This document shows, one piece after another, positions 43,740 to 51,991 of a DNA stretch of 64,000 nucleotides; position 1 is the first letter of the stretch, and every line of letters begins with the position of its first letter. The notes beneath the pieces were generated by a model. It had not been told where the DNA came from and made no database searches. It worked only from the letters and a program-made list of their open reading frames with translations. A program made the translations under genes and the position numbers. This stretch comes from Allocatelliglobosispora scoriae. GTDB taxonomy: Bacteria; Actinomycetota; Actinomycetes; Mycobacteriales; Micromonosporaceae. Location of the stretch: assembly GCF_014204945.1 (NCBI RefSeq), contig NZ_JACHMN010000003.1, positions 2,232,001 to 2,296,000 of the forward strand, in the 5' to 3' direction.

Positions 43740-45110
43740 CTACGCGGCGGTGAGCTGCTCCTGCTTGGCCCACCAGCGGCGGCCGGACTCGGGCAGCGTG
43801 TCGATCGGGTCGTAGTAGGCGTAGCGCTTGGTCAGCGCGTCGGCCTCGGTCGCCTCGATCGAGGTGCGGTAGTTCTTCGTCCAGTAGGAGATGCCGTTGT
43901 CGCGGTCGTACTCCGTGACCATGTGCACCCAGCGCTTGCCGACGAACGGCACGTCGCAGATGATCCGCGGGGTGGCGTATCCCGGCAGGTAGCCCATGAT
44001 GTCGTGCTGGAGCTGCTGCGCCTGCCAGACCGCCACCCGCCAGTGCTCGGCGGACGGGATCATGTCGCACATGTAGAAGTAGTAGGGCAGGATGTTCGCC
44101 TCGCCCTGCAGCGCGAAGCACAGGTCGAGCAGGTCGGCCGAGGTGGCGTTGACGCCGCGCATCAGCACGCCCTGGTTGCGCACGTCGCGCACGCCCGCGT
44201 CGAGCGCCGCCCGGGCCGCCGCCGCGACGAGCGGGGTGACCGAGTTGGCGTGGTTGACGTGGGTGTGGATGGCGAGGTTGACGCCGCGGGCGCGGGCGGT
44301 CCCGGCGACGCGGCCGAGACCCTCGACGACCTCGGGCTGCAGCCAGTGCTGGGGCAGCGCGGCCAGGGCCTTGGTGGCGAGCCGGATGTCGCGGATCGTC
44401 TCGACCTCGAGCAGCCGCATCAGGTAGGACTCGAGCTGCTTCCACGGCACGTTGGCCACGTCGCCGCCGGAGACGACCACGTCGCGGACGCCGGGCTGCG
44501 CCTTGAGGTAGTTGATGTGCGCGTCGTAGCGGTCGACCGGCTTCAGGGTGAGCTTGAGCTTGCTGACGGCGGGCGTGGAGTTGCCGACGAGGTCCATCCG
44601 GGTGCAGTGGCCGCAGTACTGCGGGCAGGTCGACAGCAGTTCGGCGAGCACCTTGGTCGGGTAGCGGTGGGTGAGGCCCTCGGCGACCCACATGTCATGC
44701 TCGTGCAGCGAGTCGCGGCTGGCGTGCGGGTGGCTGCGCCACTCGGTGAGCCGGTCCGACGCGACCGGGATCATGTAGTGGCGGACCGGGTCGGCGTAGA
44801 ACGCCTCGGTATCCGGCTCGGCGTGCGGGACCATCGTGTTGATCATCTGCGGCGGGACGAGCATCGACATCGTCGCGGACTGCTGCTGATCGGTCACGAG
44901 GTCGGCGTAGAAGCGCTCGTCGAGCAGGTCGCCCATCACCTTGCGGAGCTGGGCGATGTTCTTCACGCAGTTGACGCGCTGCCACTGCGCGTCCTCCCAC
45001 TGCTCGCGGGTCACGTCGCGCCACCCGGGGAAACGGGTCCAGTCCGGCTCGACGAGCTCGACCCGCCGGTACTGGTAGGGCTGTCCGGCCTCGTTGATGG
45101 CGGTGGTCAC
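43740..45110 (-). CDS. kamA: Lysine 2,3-aminomutase
   Basis: 456 residues. Radical SAM cluster motif CPQYCGHC (Cys162, Cys166, Cys169), GGDVANVPW after it, and HTHVNHANSVTP. GTG start preceded by AGGAGG. With PLP, SAM and a 4Fe-4S cluster the enzyme turns L-lysine into L-beta-lysine. The PLP region (GYATPRIICDVPFVGKRWV) differs from the clostridial GGGGK pattern but keeps a lysine. A beta-lysine mutase and downstream genes diverge from it, so catabolism is more likely than antibiotic beta-lysine supply. Lysine over glutamate or arginine specificity is inferred from this context. Confidence 0.93.
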   Translation of the reverse strand: MTTAINEAGQPYQYRRVELVEPDWTRFPGWRDVTREQWEDAQWQRVNCVKNIAQLRKVMGDLLDERFYADLVTDQQQSATMSMLVPPQMINTMVPHAEPDTEAFYADPVRHYMIPVASDRLTEWRSHPHASRDSLHEHDMWVAEGLTHRYPTKVLAELLSTCPQYCGHCTRMDLVGNSTPAVSKLKLTLKPVDRYDAHINYLKAQPGVRDVVVSGGDVANVPWKQLESYLMRLLEVETIRDIRLATKALAALPQHWLQPEVVEGLGRVAGTARARGVNLAIHTHVNHANSVTPLVAAAARAALDAGVRDVRNQGVLMRGVNATSADLLDLCFALQGEANILPYYFYMCDMIPSAEHWRVAVWQAQQLQHDIMGYLPGYATPRIICDVPFVGKRWVHMVTEYDRDNGISYWTKNYRTSIEATEADALTKRYAYYDPIDTLPESGRRWWAKQEQLTAA

Positions 45111-45247
45111 GGTTCCTCCTCGTTGAGACGGTGACGCGATGTGTGGGTACTGTTGGCTTCGCAGGAGACTACTGGAAATTATCCCGCATACAAACTAGTC
45201 TGCCGAAGAATTTGCGAAACAATCACGTTCTGGAAGAAGGATTGACA
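45111..45247. promoter_or_regulatory. Divergent control region of the lysine aminomutase locus
   Basis: 137 bases between the kamA and kdd starts, with an AT-rich core (45175-45240) unlike the flanks. A shared promoter region is expected. No convincing -35/-10 pair, operator palindrome or cobalamin riboswitch could be assigned. Ribosome sites at both ends are good (AGGAGG for kamA, AAGGA for kdd). Confidence 0.5.
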
Positions 45248-46279
45248 ATGACGTCTCCGGTCGGGTTGCACCGTGTCCTCGCGCCGCAGGGTGTGCTGCC
45301 CCAGGCGGCCGCACGGCTCGACAACCGCCCGGAGATCGGGCCGGACGAGGTCCGGATCTCGGTCGAGAAGCTCAACCTCGACGCGGCGAGCTTCCGGCAG
45401 CTCTGGACCAAGCACGACGGGGACGGCGCCGCGGTCAAGGCCGAGGTGCTGGAGATCATCGGAAGCCGTGGCAAGATGCAGAATCCCGTCACCGGCTCCG
45501 GCGGGATGCTGATCGGCACCGTCGACGAGGTCGGGCCGGAGTCGCCGCTCGGGCTCAAGCCCGGTGACCGGGTCGCCACGCTCGTCTCGCTCACCCTGAC
45601 GCCGCTCGCGATCAGCGACGGGCTCGCCCGCTGGGACGGCGCCTCCGAGCAGGTGCCGTGCGCGGGGCACGCCATCCTCTTCGGGCGCTCCATCGCCGCG
45701 GTGCTGCCGGACGACCTCGACCCCGAGCTCGCGCTCGCGGTGCTCGATGTCTGCGGTGCGCCGGCGCTGACCGAGCGGGTGGTCCGCCGCTACGCCGCGA
45801 CGCGCACCGATGTCTCCGTCGCCGTCATCGGGGGCGCGGGCAAGAGCGGGTCGCTGTCGCTGGCCGCGGCGAAACGGGCCGGCGCCGTGCGTACCGTCGG
45901 GGTGGTTCCCACCGCCGACGAGCGCGACCGGCTCCGCGAGGCCGGACTCGCCGACGAGGTCGCCCTCGCCGACGCCCGCGACCCGGTGGCGCTCGCCGCC
46001 GCGATCGGCGCGCCGGTCGACGTCACCGTCGTCTGCGTCGACGTGCCCGGCTGCGAGCACGGCGCGATCCTCGCCACCGGTGAGGGCGGCACCGTCATCT
46101 TCTTCAGCATGGCGACGAGCTTCAGCGCCGCCGCGCTCGGCGCCGAGGGGCTCGCCGCCGACGTGACGATGCTGGTCGGCAACGGTTACGTGCCAGGCCA
46201 TGCCGATGTCGCGCTGGGCCTGCTGCGCGAATCACCGGCGGTGCGTCGGCTCTTCGAGGCACGCCTCGCGGCACACTGA
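45248..46279 (+). CDS. kdd: L-erythro-3,5-diaminohexanoate dehydrogenase
   Basis: 343 residues, family length. The Kdd pattern is GLHRVLAPQGVLPQAA, SFRQLW, GKMQNPVTGSGGMLIGTV and the Rossmann glycine loop VIGGAGKSGSLSLAAAK. It oxidises the product of lysine 5,6-aminomutase to 5-amino-3-oxohexanoate with NAD(P). The ATG at 45248 follows AAGGA. First gene of the rightward kdd-amidohydrolase-kamD-kamE-kal-kamB run, divergent from kamA. The Rossmann loop is intact. Confidence 0.94.
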   Translation: MTSPVGLHRVLAPQGVLPQAAARLDNRPEIGPDEVRISVEKLNLDAASFRQLWTKHDGDGAAVKAEVLEIIGSRGKMQNPVTGSGGMLIGTVDEVGPESPLGLKPGDRVATLVSLTLTPLAISDGLARWDGASEQVPCAGHAILFGRSIAAVLPDDLDPELALAVLDVCGAPALTERVVRRYAATRTDVSVAVIGGAGKSGSLSLAAAKRAGAVRTVGVVPTADERDRLREAGLADEVALADARDPVALAAAIGAPVDVTVVCVDVPGCEHGAILATGEGGTVIFFSMATSFSAAALGAEGLAADVTMLVGNGYVPGHADVALGLLRESPAVRRLFEARLAAH

Positions 46280-46284
46280 TCGTC

Positions 46285-47838
46285 ATGACACCCCGCAGTG
46301 ATGTGCTCTATGTCAATGCCGACGTCCGGACCCCGGCCGTCCCCGTCGCCGACGCCATGCTGGTCCGCGACGGGCACGTCGCCTGGGTCGGCCCGCGCGC
46401 CGAGGCACCGGCCGCGACCCGGACCGTGGACCTCGACGGCGGCCTCGTCACCCCGGCCTTCGTCGACGCGCACGTGCACGCCACCGACACCGGCCTCGCC
46501 CTGACCGGGCTCGACCTGTCGTCGACCCGGTCGGCGGCCGAGATCCTCGACGCCGTCGCCCGCCACGCCGAGCTGCTGCCGGCCCAGGCGGTCGTCCTCG
46601 GCCACGGCTGGGACGATTCGACCTGGGGTGCCGCGCAGACCCCGCCCGACCGGTCCGCGCTGGACCGGGCCTCGGGCGGCCGCCAGGTCTACCTCTCCCA
46701 GGCCTCGATCCACTCCGCGCTCGTCTCCAGCGATCTCGCCGCGCTCGCCGCCGGCTCCCCGGGCCATGACAACAGCGGGTGGGTAAGCCGGGACGCGCAC
46801 CACGTGGTCCGCGAGCGTGCCTTCGCCGGGATCACCGCCGACCAGCGCCGCGACGCCCAGCGGGCGGCCCTGCGCCACGCCGCCGCCATGGGCATCGCCG
46901 CCGTGCACGAGTGCGGCGGCCCCGGCACCTCGTCGGAGGAGGACTTCCTCGACGTGCTGGCGCTGTCGGGTGCCGGGCTGCCGGAGGTCTACGGCTACTG
47001 GGGCGAGCTGATGGGCGCCACCAAGGCCCGTGAGCTGGGCGCCGTCGGTGCCGGCGGCGACCTCTACGCCGACGGCGCGCTCGGTTCCCGGACCGCGCAC
47101 ATGCGCCACGCCTACCTCGACGGGGAGTCCGACGGCTGCGGGTTCGGCTACGTCACCGCCGAGCAGGTCACCGAGCACCTGCTCGACTGCCACCGGGAGG
47201 GGATGCAGGGCGGCTTCCACGCCATCGGCGACGCCGCGATCAGCACCGTCCTGGACGGGTTCACCGCCGTCGCCCGCAAGCTCGGCGTCGAGGCGGTCCG
47301 CGACGCCCGGCACCGCATCGAGCACGCCGAGATCGTCGACAAGGCGATGATCGCCAAGTTCGTCGACTACGGCATCCACGCCAGCATGCAGCCCGCCTTC
47401 GACCGCCTCTGGGGTGGCGAGCACCAGATGTACGCCCAGCGCCTCGGCGTCGCCCGCTCCCTGGCGAGCAACCCGATGGGGCAGATGCACGCGGTCGGCG
47501 TGGCGCTGGCTTTCGGGTCGGATTCGCCGGTGACGCCGCTGGACCCGTGGGGCTCCGTCCGGGCCGCCGCCAACCACTTCAACCCGGCGCAGCGGATGAG
47601 CGTGAAGGCCGCGTTCGCAGCACACACGCGTGGTGGCTGGCACGCCGTCCACAAGGACGGTGAAGGGGTGCTCGCACCCGGCAAGCCTGCCACCTTCGCC
47701 GTCTGGGACACCCCCGGTGGACGGACCGGCACCCTGCCCGACCTGCTGCCGGTCCACCCCGATGAGCCGCAGCCCGAATCGCCCCGGTGCGTTCGCACCG
47801 TCCTACGTGGAGAAGAAATCTATGCGCAGCAAGCTTGA
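46285..47838 (+). CDS. YtcJ-like amidohydrolase (Amidohydro_3)
   Basis: 517 residues. Metal sites of the amidohydrolase superfamily: VDAHVHATD (HxH), ECGG region, HAIGDAAIS, HRIEHAEIVD and GSDSPVTPL. An N-terminal beta sandwich (1-50) is rejoined at the C-terminus (GVLAPGKPATFAVWD). It starts six bases after kdd and overlaps kamD by 17 bases, so it is embedded in the lysine operon, yet it is not part of the known clostridial pathway. It could hydrolyse an acylated or cyclic derivative of lysine intermediates (a beta-lysine or diaminohexanoate lactam or amide would need such an enzyme). This role is a guess. Confidence 0.88.
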   Translation: MTPRSDVLYVNADVRTPAVPVADAMLVRDGHVAWVGPRAEAPAATRTVDLDGGLVTPAFVDAHVHATDTGLALTGLDLSSTRSAAEILDAVARHAELLPAQAVVLGHGWDDSTWGAAQTPPDRSALDRASGGRQVYLSQASIHSALVSSDLAALAAGSPGHDNSGWVSRDAHHVVRERAFAGITADQRRDAQRAALRHAAAMGIAAVHECGGPGTSSEEDFLDVLALSGAGLPEVYGYWGELMGATKARELGAVGAGGDLYADGALGSRTAHMRHAYLDGESDGCGFGYVTAEQVTEHLLDCHREGMQGGFHAIGDAAISTVLDGFTAVARKLGVEAVRDARHRIEHAEIVDKAMIAKFVDYGIHASMQPAFDRLWGGEHQMYAQRLGVARSLASNPMGQMHAVGVALAFGSDSPVTPLDPWGSVRAAANHFNPAQRMSVKAAFAAHTRGGWHAVHKDGEGVLAPGKPATFAVWDTPGGRTGTLPDLLPVHPDEPQPESPRCVRTVLRGEEIYAQQA

Positions 47839-49381
47839 CCTGGATCCGTCGCTGGTCGCCCGTGCCCGTGCGCTCGCCGCGCGGGCCGGTGGACCCGTCG
47901 TCGAGATGGCCCGCTCGCACACCACCGCCTCGGTGGAGCGGGCCGTGCTCCGGCTCGCCGGGATCACCGGCGCCGACGCCGAAGGGATCCCCTGGGTGAA
48001 CCGGCTCGTCGACGCGGTCGGCGCCGACATCGGCCTCGGCCACGGCGTCGCGCTGCCGGTCTTCCACGAGCTGCTGCGCTCCGGCGACACCGATCTGACG
48101 GTGCTGGCGCAGAAGGCGGCGGCGGGCTCGATCCGCTTCGAGGTGCCGACGGGCCGTGCCCTCACCGCCGCCCGCTCGGCGGCGAAGAAGCAGGTCAAGG
48201 CCGGGATCACCGTGATCGACAAGAACCGGGTGCAGCGCGAGAAGCTGATCCGCAAGCACGGCGATCCGAAGCAGCGGCCGTGGATCTACCTGATCGTCGC
48301 GACCGGCGACATCTACGAGGATATCCCGCAGGCCCAGGCCGCCGCCCGGGCCGGTGCCGACGTGATCGCCGTGATCCGCTCCACCGGGCAGTCGCTGCTC
48401 GACTACGTCCCCGAGGGCGCCACCCGCGAGGGCTTCGCCGGGACCTACGCCACCCAGGAGAACTTCCGCCTGATGCGGGCGGCCCTCGACGAGTCCTCCA
48501 GGGAGCTGGGCCGCTATGTCCGGCTCACCAACTACGCGTCCGGGCTCTGCATGCCGGAGATCGCCACCCTCGCCGGGCTGCAGCGGCTCGACATGATGCT
48601 CAACGACTCGATGTACGGCATCCTGTTCCGCGACATCAACCCGATCCGCACCTTCGTCGACCAGCGCTTCTCCCGGCAGATCCACGCCCGCGCCGGGATC
48701 ATCATCAACACCGGCGAGGACAACTACCTCACCACCGCCGACGCGGTCGACGAGGCGCACACGGTGACGGTGTCGCAGCTGCTCAACGAGTATTTCGCGC
48801 ACGAGGCGGGCCTCGCCGACTGGCAGCTCGGCCTCGGGCACGCGTTCGAGATCAACCCGGACATCAAGGAGTCGTTCCGGCTGGAGCTGGCGCACGCGAT
48901 GCTCGCCCGGGAGCTCTTCCCGGACGCACCGCTGAAGTGGATGCCGCCGACCAAGCACATGACCGGCGACGTGTTCCGGGGCAACCTGCTCGACGGCTTC
49001 TTCAACCTCGTCGGCGCCATGACCGGGCAGGGCATCCTGCTCGTCGGCATGATGACCGAGGCCGTGGTGACGCCGTGGATCTCCGACCGCGACATCGCGC
49101 TGCAGAACGTGCGCTACGTCCTCAACGCCTGCGGCGGGCTGCACGAGGACTTCGTCCCGGCGCCGGGCGGCTTCATCCAGAACCGCGCCCACCAGGTGCT
49201 CGACGAGGCGATCACGCTGCTGGAGCGGATCACCGACCAGACGCTGCTGACGGCGATCGCGCACGGCACCTTCGGCATCATGAAGCGCCCCCCGGACCGG
49301 GGCAAGGGCCTGGCCGGCGTCGCCGCCCACGAGGCCGGTTACTACAACCCCGCGACCGAGATCCTGGAGAGCGTCAAATGA
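47822..49381 (+). CDS. kamD: Lysine 5,6-aminomutase alpha subunit
   Basis: 519 residues, usual length for KamD. GGAGAAG precedes the ATG, which lies inside the end of the amidohydrolase gene. Family blocks: RSTGQSLLDYVPEGAT, SGLCMPEIATLAGLQRLD, DINPIRTFVDQ, NTGEDNYLTTADAV and PPTKHMTGD. The TIM-barrel subunit holds PLP and substrate; with KamE and adenosylcobalamin it moves the 6-amino group of beta-lysine (or D-lysine) to C5. The stop overlaps the kamE start (ATGA). Confidence 0.97.
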   Translation: MRSKLDLDPSLVARARALAARAGGPVVEMARSHTTASVERAVLRLAGITGADAEGIPWVNRLVDAVGADIGLGHGVALPVFHELLRSGDTDLTVLAQKAAAGSIRFEVPTGRALTAARSAAKKQVKAGITVIDKNRVQREKLIRKHGDPKQRPWIYLIVATGDIYEDIPQAQAAARAGADVIAVIRSTGQSLLDYVPEGATREGFAGTYATQENFRLMRAALDESSRELGRYVRLTNYASGLCMPEIATLAGLQRLDMMLNDSMYGILFRDINPIRTFVDQRFSRQIHARAGIIINTGEDNYLTTADAVDEAHTVTVSQLLNEYFAHEAGLADWQLGLGHAFEINPDIKESFRLELAHAMLARELFPDAPLKWMPPTKHMTGDVFRGNLLDGFFNLVGAMTGQGILLVGMMTEAVVTPWISDRDIALQNVRYVLNACGGLHEDFVPAPGGFIQNRAHQVLDEAITLLERITDQTLLTAIAHGTFGIMKRPPDRGKGLAGVAAHEAGYYNPATEILESVK

Positions 49382-50127
49382 ACGTCGTACGCCCCTACGG
49401 GGACACCACCGGGGACGGGATGGTGCAGACGTCGTTCACTCTGCCGATCCCGCACGACAAGAAGGCCGAGGGCGCGGCACTCCAGCTCGCCGCCAAGATG
49501 GGGATGGACCCGGCGATGCTGGTCCACGCCAGCCAGGTCGGCGACGGCTTCACCTTCTTCGTCGTCTACGGCCGGGTCAACCACCTCGTCGAGCTCGACA
49601 AGGTCGTCGTCGTGGAGCGCGACTTCCCGCTGCTCACGGCGAAGGAGGTCAACACCCTGGTCAAGCAGAAGATGCGGCGCAAGCTCTCGGTCGTCGGCGC
49701 CTGCATCGGCACCGACGCGCACACCGTCGGCATCGACGCGATCCTCAACCTCAAGGGCATCGCCGGTGAGAAGGGCCTGGAGTACTACCGCGAACTCAAG
49801 GTCGTCAACATGGGCGCCCAGGTCACCGTGCCCGAGCTGGTCGAGACGGCACGCAGGGAGAAGGCCGACGCGGTCCTCGTCTCGCAGGTCGTCACCCAGC
49901 GCGACGCGCACCTGCACAACACCCGGGAGATGTCGGCGGCGTTCCGCGAGGCGATGCCCGCCGGCAAGCGGCCGCTGCTCATCGTCGGCGGGCCGCGCTT
50001 CGACGAGCTGATGGCCGAGGAGCTGGGCGTGGACCGGATCTTCGGCCGGGGCACGACCCCGCGCGAGGTGGCGAGCTACCTGGTGCACACGTTGGCTGTT
50101 TCCAAGAAGGAGAAGGTGTCCCTATGA
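49378..50127 (+). CDS. kamE: Lysine 5,6-aminomutase beta subunit (B12-binding)
   Basis: 249 residues. Base-off cobalamin motif GTDAHTVGID gives Asp113, His115 (cobalt ligand) and Gly118; the later GGPRFDE completes the Rossmann-like B12 fold. The N-terminal dimerisation part includes FTLPIPHDKKAEGAAL. Known KamE supplies the lysine that binds PLP in the resting enzyme; it is not placed here. It overlaps both neighbours by four bases, so kamD, kamE and kal are translationally coupled. Confidence 0.96.
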   Translation: MNVVRPYGDTTGDGMVQTSFTLPIPHDKKAEGAALQLAAKMGMDPAMLVHASQVGDGFTFFVVYGRVNHLVELDKVVVVERDFPLLTAKEVNTLVKQKMRRKLSVVGACIGTDAHTVGIDAILNLKGIAGEKGLEYYRELKVVNMGAQVTVPELVETARREKADAVLVSQVVTQRDAHLHNTREMSAAFREAMPAGKRPLLIVGGPRFDELMAEELGVDRIFGRGTTPREVASYLVHTLAVSKKEKVSL

Positions 50128-50504
50128 GCGTCGGACTGACGGTCGTTCATCGGCGCTACGTGCCCTACAGCCATGCGCACTACGCGGGCAACCTCGTCGA
50201 CGGTGCCTACGCGGTGGCGGCGTTCGGGGACGTGGCGACCGAGGTCTGCATCCGCACCGACGGCGACGAGGGGCTCTTCGCCTCCTACTCCGACGTGCAG
50301 TTCAAGGCACCGATGCGGGCCGGGGACGTGCTGGAGATCAGCGCCACCGTGACCCGGATGGGGACGCGGTCGCGCACGATCGACTTCGAGGCACGGGTGG
50401 TGTGCCGGGGGCGGCCGGACCGGTCCGAGTCCGCCGCCGAGGTGCTCGATCCGCCGATCGTCGCGGTCACCGCGACCGGCACGGTCGTCGTACCGGCCAC
50501 GTGA
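50124..50504 (+). CDS. kal: 3-aminobutyryl-CoA ammonia-lyase
   Basis: 126 residues, hot-dog fold and close to the known enzyme size. RRYVPYSHAHYAGNLVDGAY is the N-terminal family block; the hot-dog helix and strands follow (DVQFKAPMRAGDVLEI, VTRMGTRSRTIDFEA). It removes ammonia from 3-aminobutyryl-CoA to give crotonyl-CoA, the last dedicated lysine step. ATG overlaps the kamE stop; its own stop overlaps the next start. The CoA-ester-forming Kce enzyme that should precede it is not in the window. Confidence 0.88.
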   Translation: MSVGLTVVHRRYVPYSHAHYAGNLVDGAYAVAAFGDVATEVCIRTDGDEGLFASYSDVQFKAPMRAGDVLEISATVTRMGTRSRTIDFEARVVCRGRPDRSESAAEVLDPPIVAVTATGTVVVPAT

Positions 50505-51982
50505 TCGTCGGCTGCGTCGATGTCGGGTCCACCTTCACGAAGGTGGCCGTCGTCGACGTGCCCAGCGGGAAGCTGCTCGCCACGGCAGCGCACCCGACGA
50601 CCGTCGGGACGGATGTGCTGCACGGGCTCGACGCGGCGCTGGCCGCGGCCGGCGTACCCGTCGATGAAGTCAGGGTCTGCTCGTCCGCCGGCGGCGGGCT
50701 GCGGCTCGCGGTGATCGGCTATGAGCGGCTCGTCACCGCGCAGGCCGGGCACCGGGTGGGGCTCTCGGCCGGGGCGAAGGTCGTCCACGTCGCCGCCGGG
50801 CGCCTGGACCGCGACGCGCTCGCGGCCCTGCGCGCCGCGAAGCCCGACGTGGTCCTGCTCGTCGGCGGCACCGACGGCGGCGACGAGGAGACCATCGCCC
50901 ACAACGCGCGGCGCCTGGCCGCGGCGCGCTGGCGGGTCCCGGTGGTCCTGGCGGGCAACGCGGGGGTACGCGACGAGCTGGCTCACCTGCTGCGCGACGC
51001 GGGTGTCCCGGTCACCGCGACCGACAACGTGCTGCCCCGGATCGGGGTCCTCGCGCCCGGACCGGCCCGGTTGGCGATCCGCGAGGTGTTCCTGCGCCAC
51101 GTCATCGGCGGCAAGAAGCTGTCGAAGGGGCCCAGGTTCGCCTCGCTGGTCCGCGCGGCCACACCGGACGCGGTGCTCGCCGGGGTGGAGCTCTGGGCCG
51201 ACGAGATGCGCTGCGACCTGGCGGTGGTCGACATCGGCGGCGCCACGACGGACGTCTACTCGGTCCTGACCCCCGATGCCGAGCGAGCCCAGGTCAACGC
51301 CGAGGTCGCCGGGACCCTGTGGCGCGGCCGCACGGTCGAGGGCGACCTGGGCATGCGCTGGAGCGCCGTCGGCGTCTACGAGGCCGCGCTCGCCGAACGC
51401 ATGATCATCGACGACCGGGAGCTGCTCACCGCGGCCCGTCTCCGCACCGCCGACCCGGACTTCCTCGCCGTCGACGGCGCCGCTGACTTCGACGCGACCC
51501 AAGATCGCCGCAACTCTTCAAGAGTTGGTCCTAAGGACGGCGCCGCTGGTGGCGCTGCTGACCGGGGCACCGGTCAAGATCCCACCAACTCTTCAAGAGT
51601 TGGTGCTAAAACGGACGAACCGCCGGTGGATGGCGATCCGCGGTCGATCTGGTGGGATCGGCGCATCGCGACCCTCGCCGCGACGATCGCGCTGCGGCGG
51701 CACGCCCGGGGCGAGGTGCTGGAGGCCGGCGGGGTCCGGCGGGGCGGGGTGGACCTGCGGGACGTACGCATCGTCGTCGGCTCCGGCGGGGTGCTCCGCC
51801 ACAGCCCGCCCGACCTGGCCCGGGCCGTGCTCGCCGTGGCCCTGCGCGACACCGCCGGGGGCTGGGTGCTGCCCCGCGACCCGGCGATCGTGATCGACTC
51901 CGCGTACGTCCTCGCCGCCGCCGGGCTGCTCGCCGAGGACCACCCCGAGGCGGCGCTGGGACTCCTGCGCGACCACTTGTAG
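50501..51982 (+). CDS. GlmL/MutL-type mutase reactivase (KamB-like) with repeat insertion
   Basis: 493 residues, actin-like ATPase fold of the glutamate-mutase GlmL family: CVDVGSTFTKVAVVD (phosphate 1), LLVGGTDGGDEETIAHNA, VDIGGATTDVYSV (phosphate 2) and IVVGSGGVLRH. In lysine fermenters such a protein (KamB) with a MutS-like partner (KamC) reactivates the B12 aminomutase; the partner is absent here. Residues about 334-370 (51500-51608) come from two direct copies of the family-1 repeat and interrupt the family sequence in frame. GTG start overlaps the kal stop. Confidence 0.87.
   Translation: MIVGCVDVGSTFTKVAVVDVPSGKLLATAAHPTTVGTDVLHGLDAALAAAGVPVDEVRVCSSAGGGLRLAVIGYERLVTAQAGHRVGLSAGAKVVHVAAGRLDRDALAALRAAKPDVVLLVGGTDGGDEETIAHNARRLAAARWRVPVVLAGNAGVRDELAHLLRDAGVPVTATDNVLPRIGVLAPGPARLAIREVFLRHVIGGKKLSKGPRFASLVRAATPDAVLAGVELWADEMRCDLAVVDIGGATTDVYSVLTPDAERAQVNAEVAGTLWRGRTVEGDLGMRWSAVGVYEAALAERMIIDDRELLTAARLRTADPDFLAVDGAADFDATQDRRNSSRVGPKDGAAGGAADRGTGQDPTNSSRVGAKTDEPPVDGDPRSIWWDRRIATLAATIALRRHARGEVLEAGGVRRGGVDLRDVRIVVGSGGVLRHSPPDLARAVLAVALRDTAGGWVLPRDPAIVIDSAYVLAAAGLLAEDHPEAALGLLRDHL
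51500..51608 (+). repeat. Two direct family-1 repeats inside the KamB-like gene
   Basis: Copies at 51500-51534 and 51575-51608 both read CAAGATC...CAACTCTTCAAGAGTTGGT and differ at a few positions, 75 bases apart. Here they are direct, not inverted as elsewhere. 75 is divisible by three and the gene stays open; both encode NSSRVG. Confidence 0.85.
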
Positions 51983-51991
51983 GGTTGCCCG

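Noticed and set aside
45111..45247. Cobalamin riboswitch before kdd/kamDE
   Set aside because: The region is short and no B12-box-like sequence or suitable stems were found.
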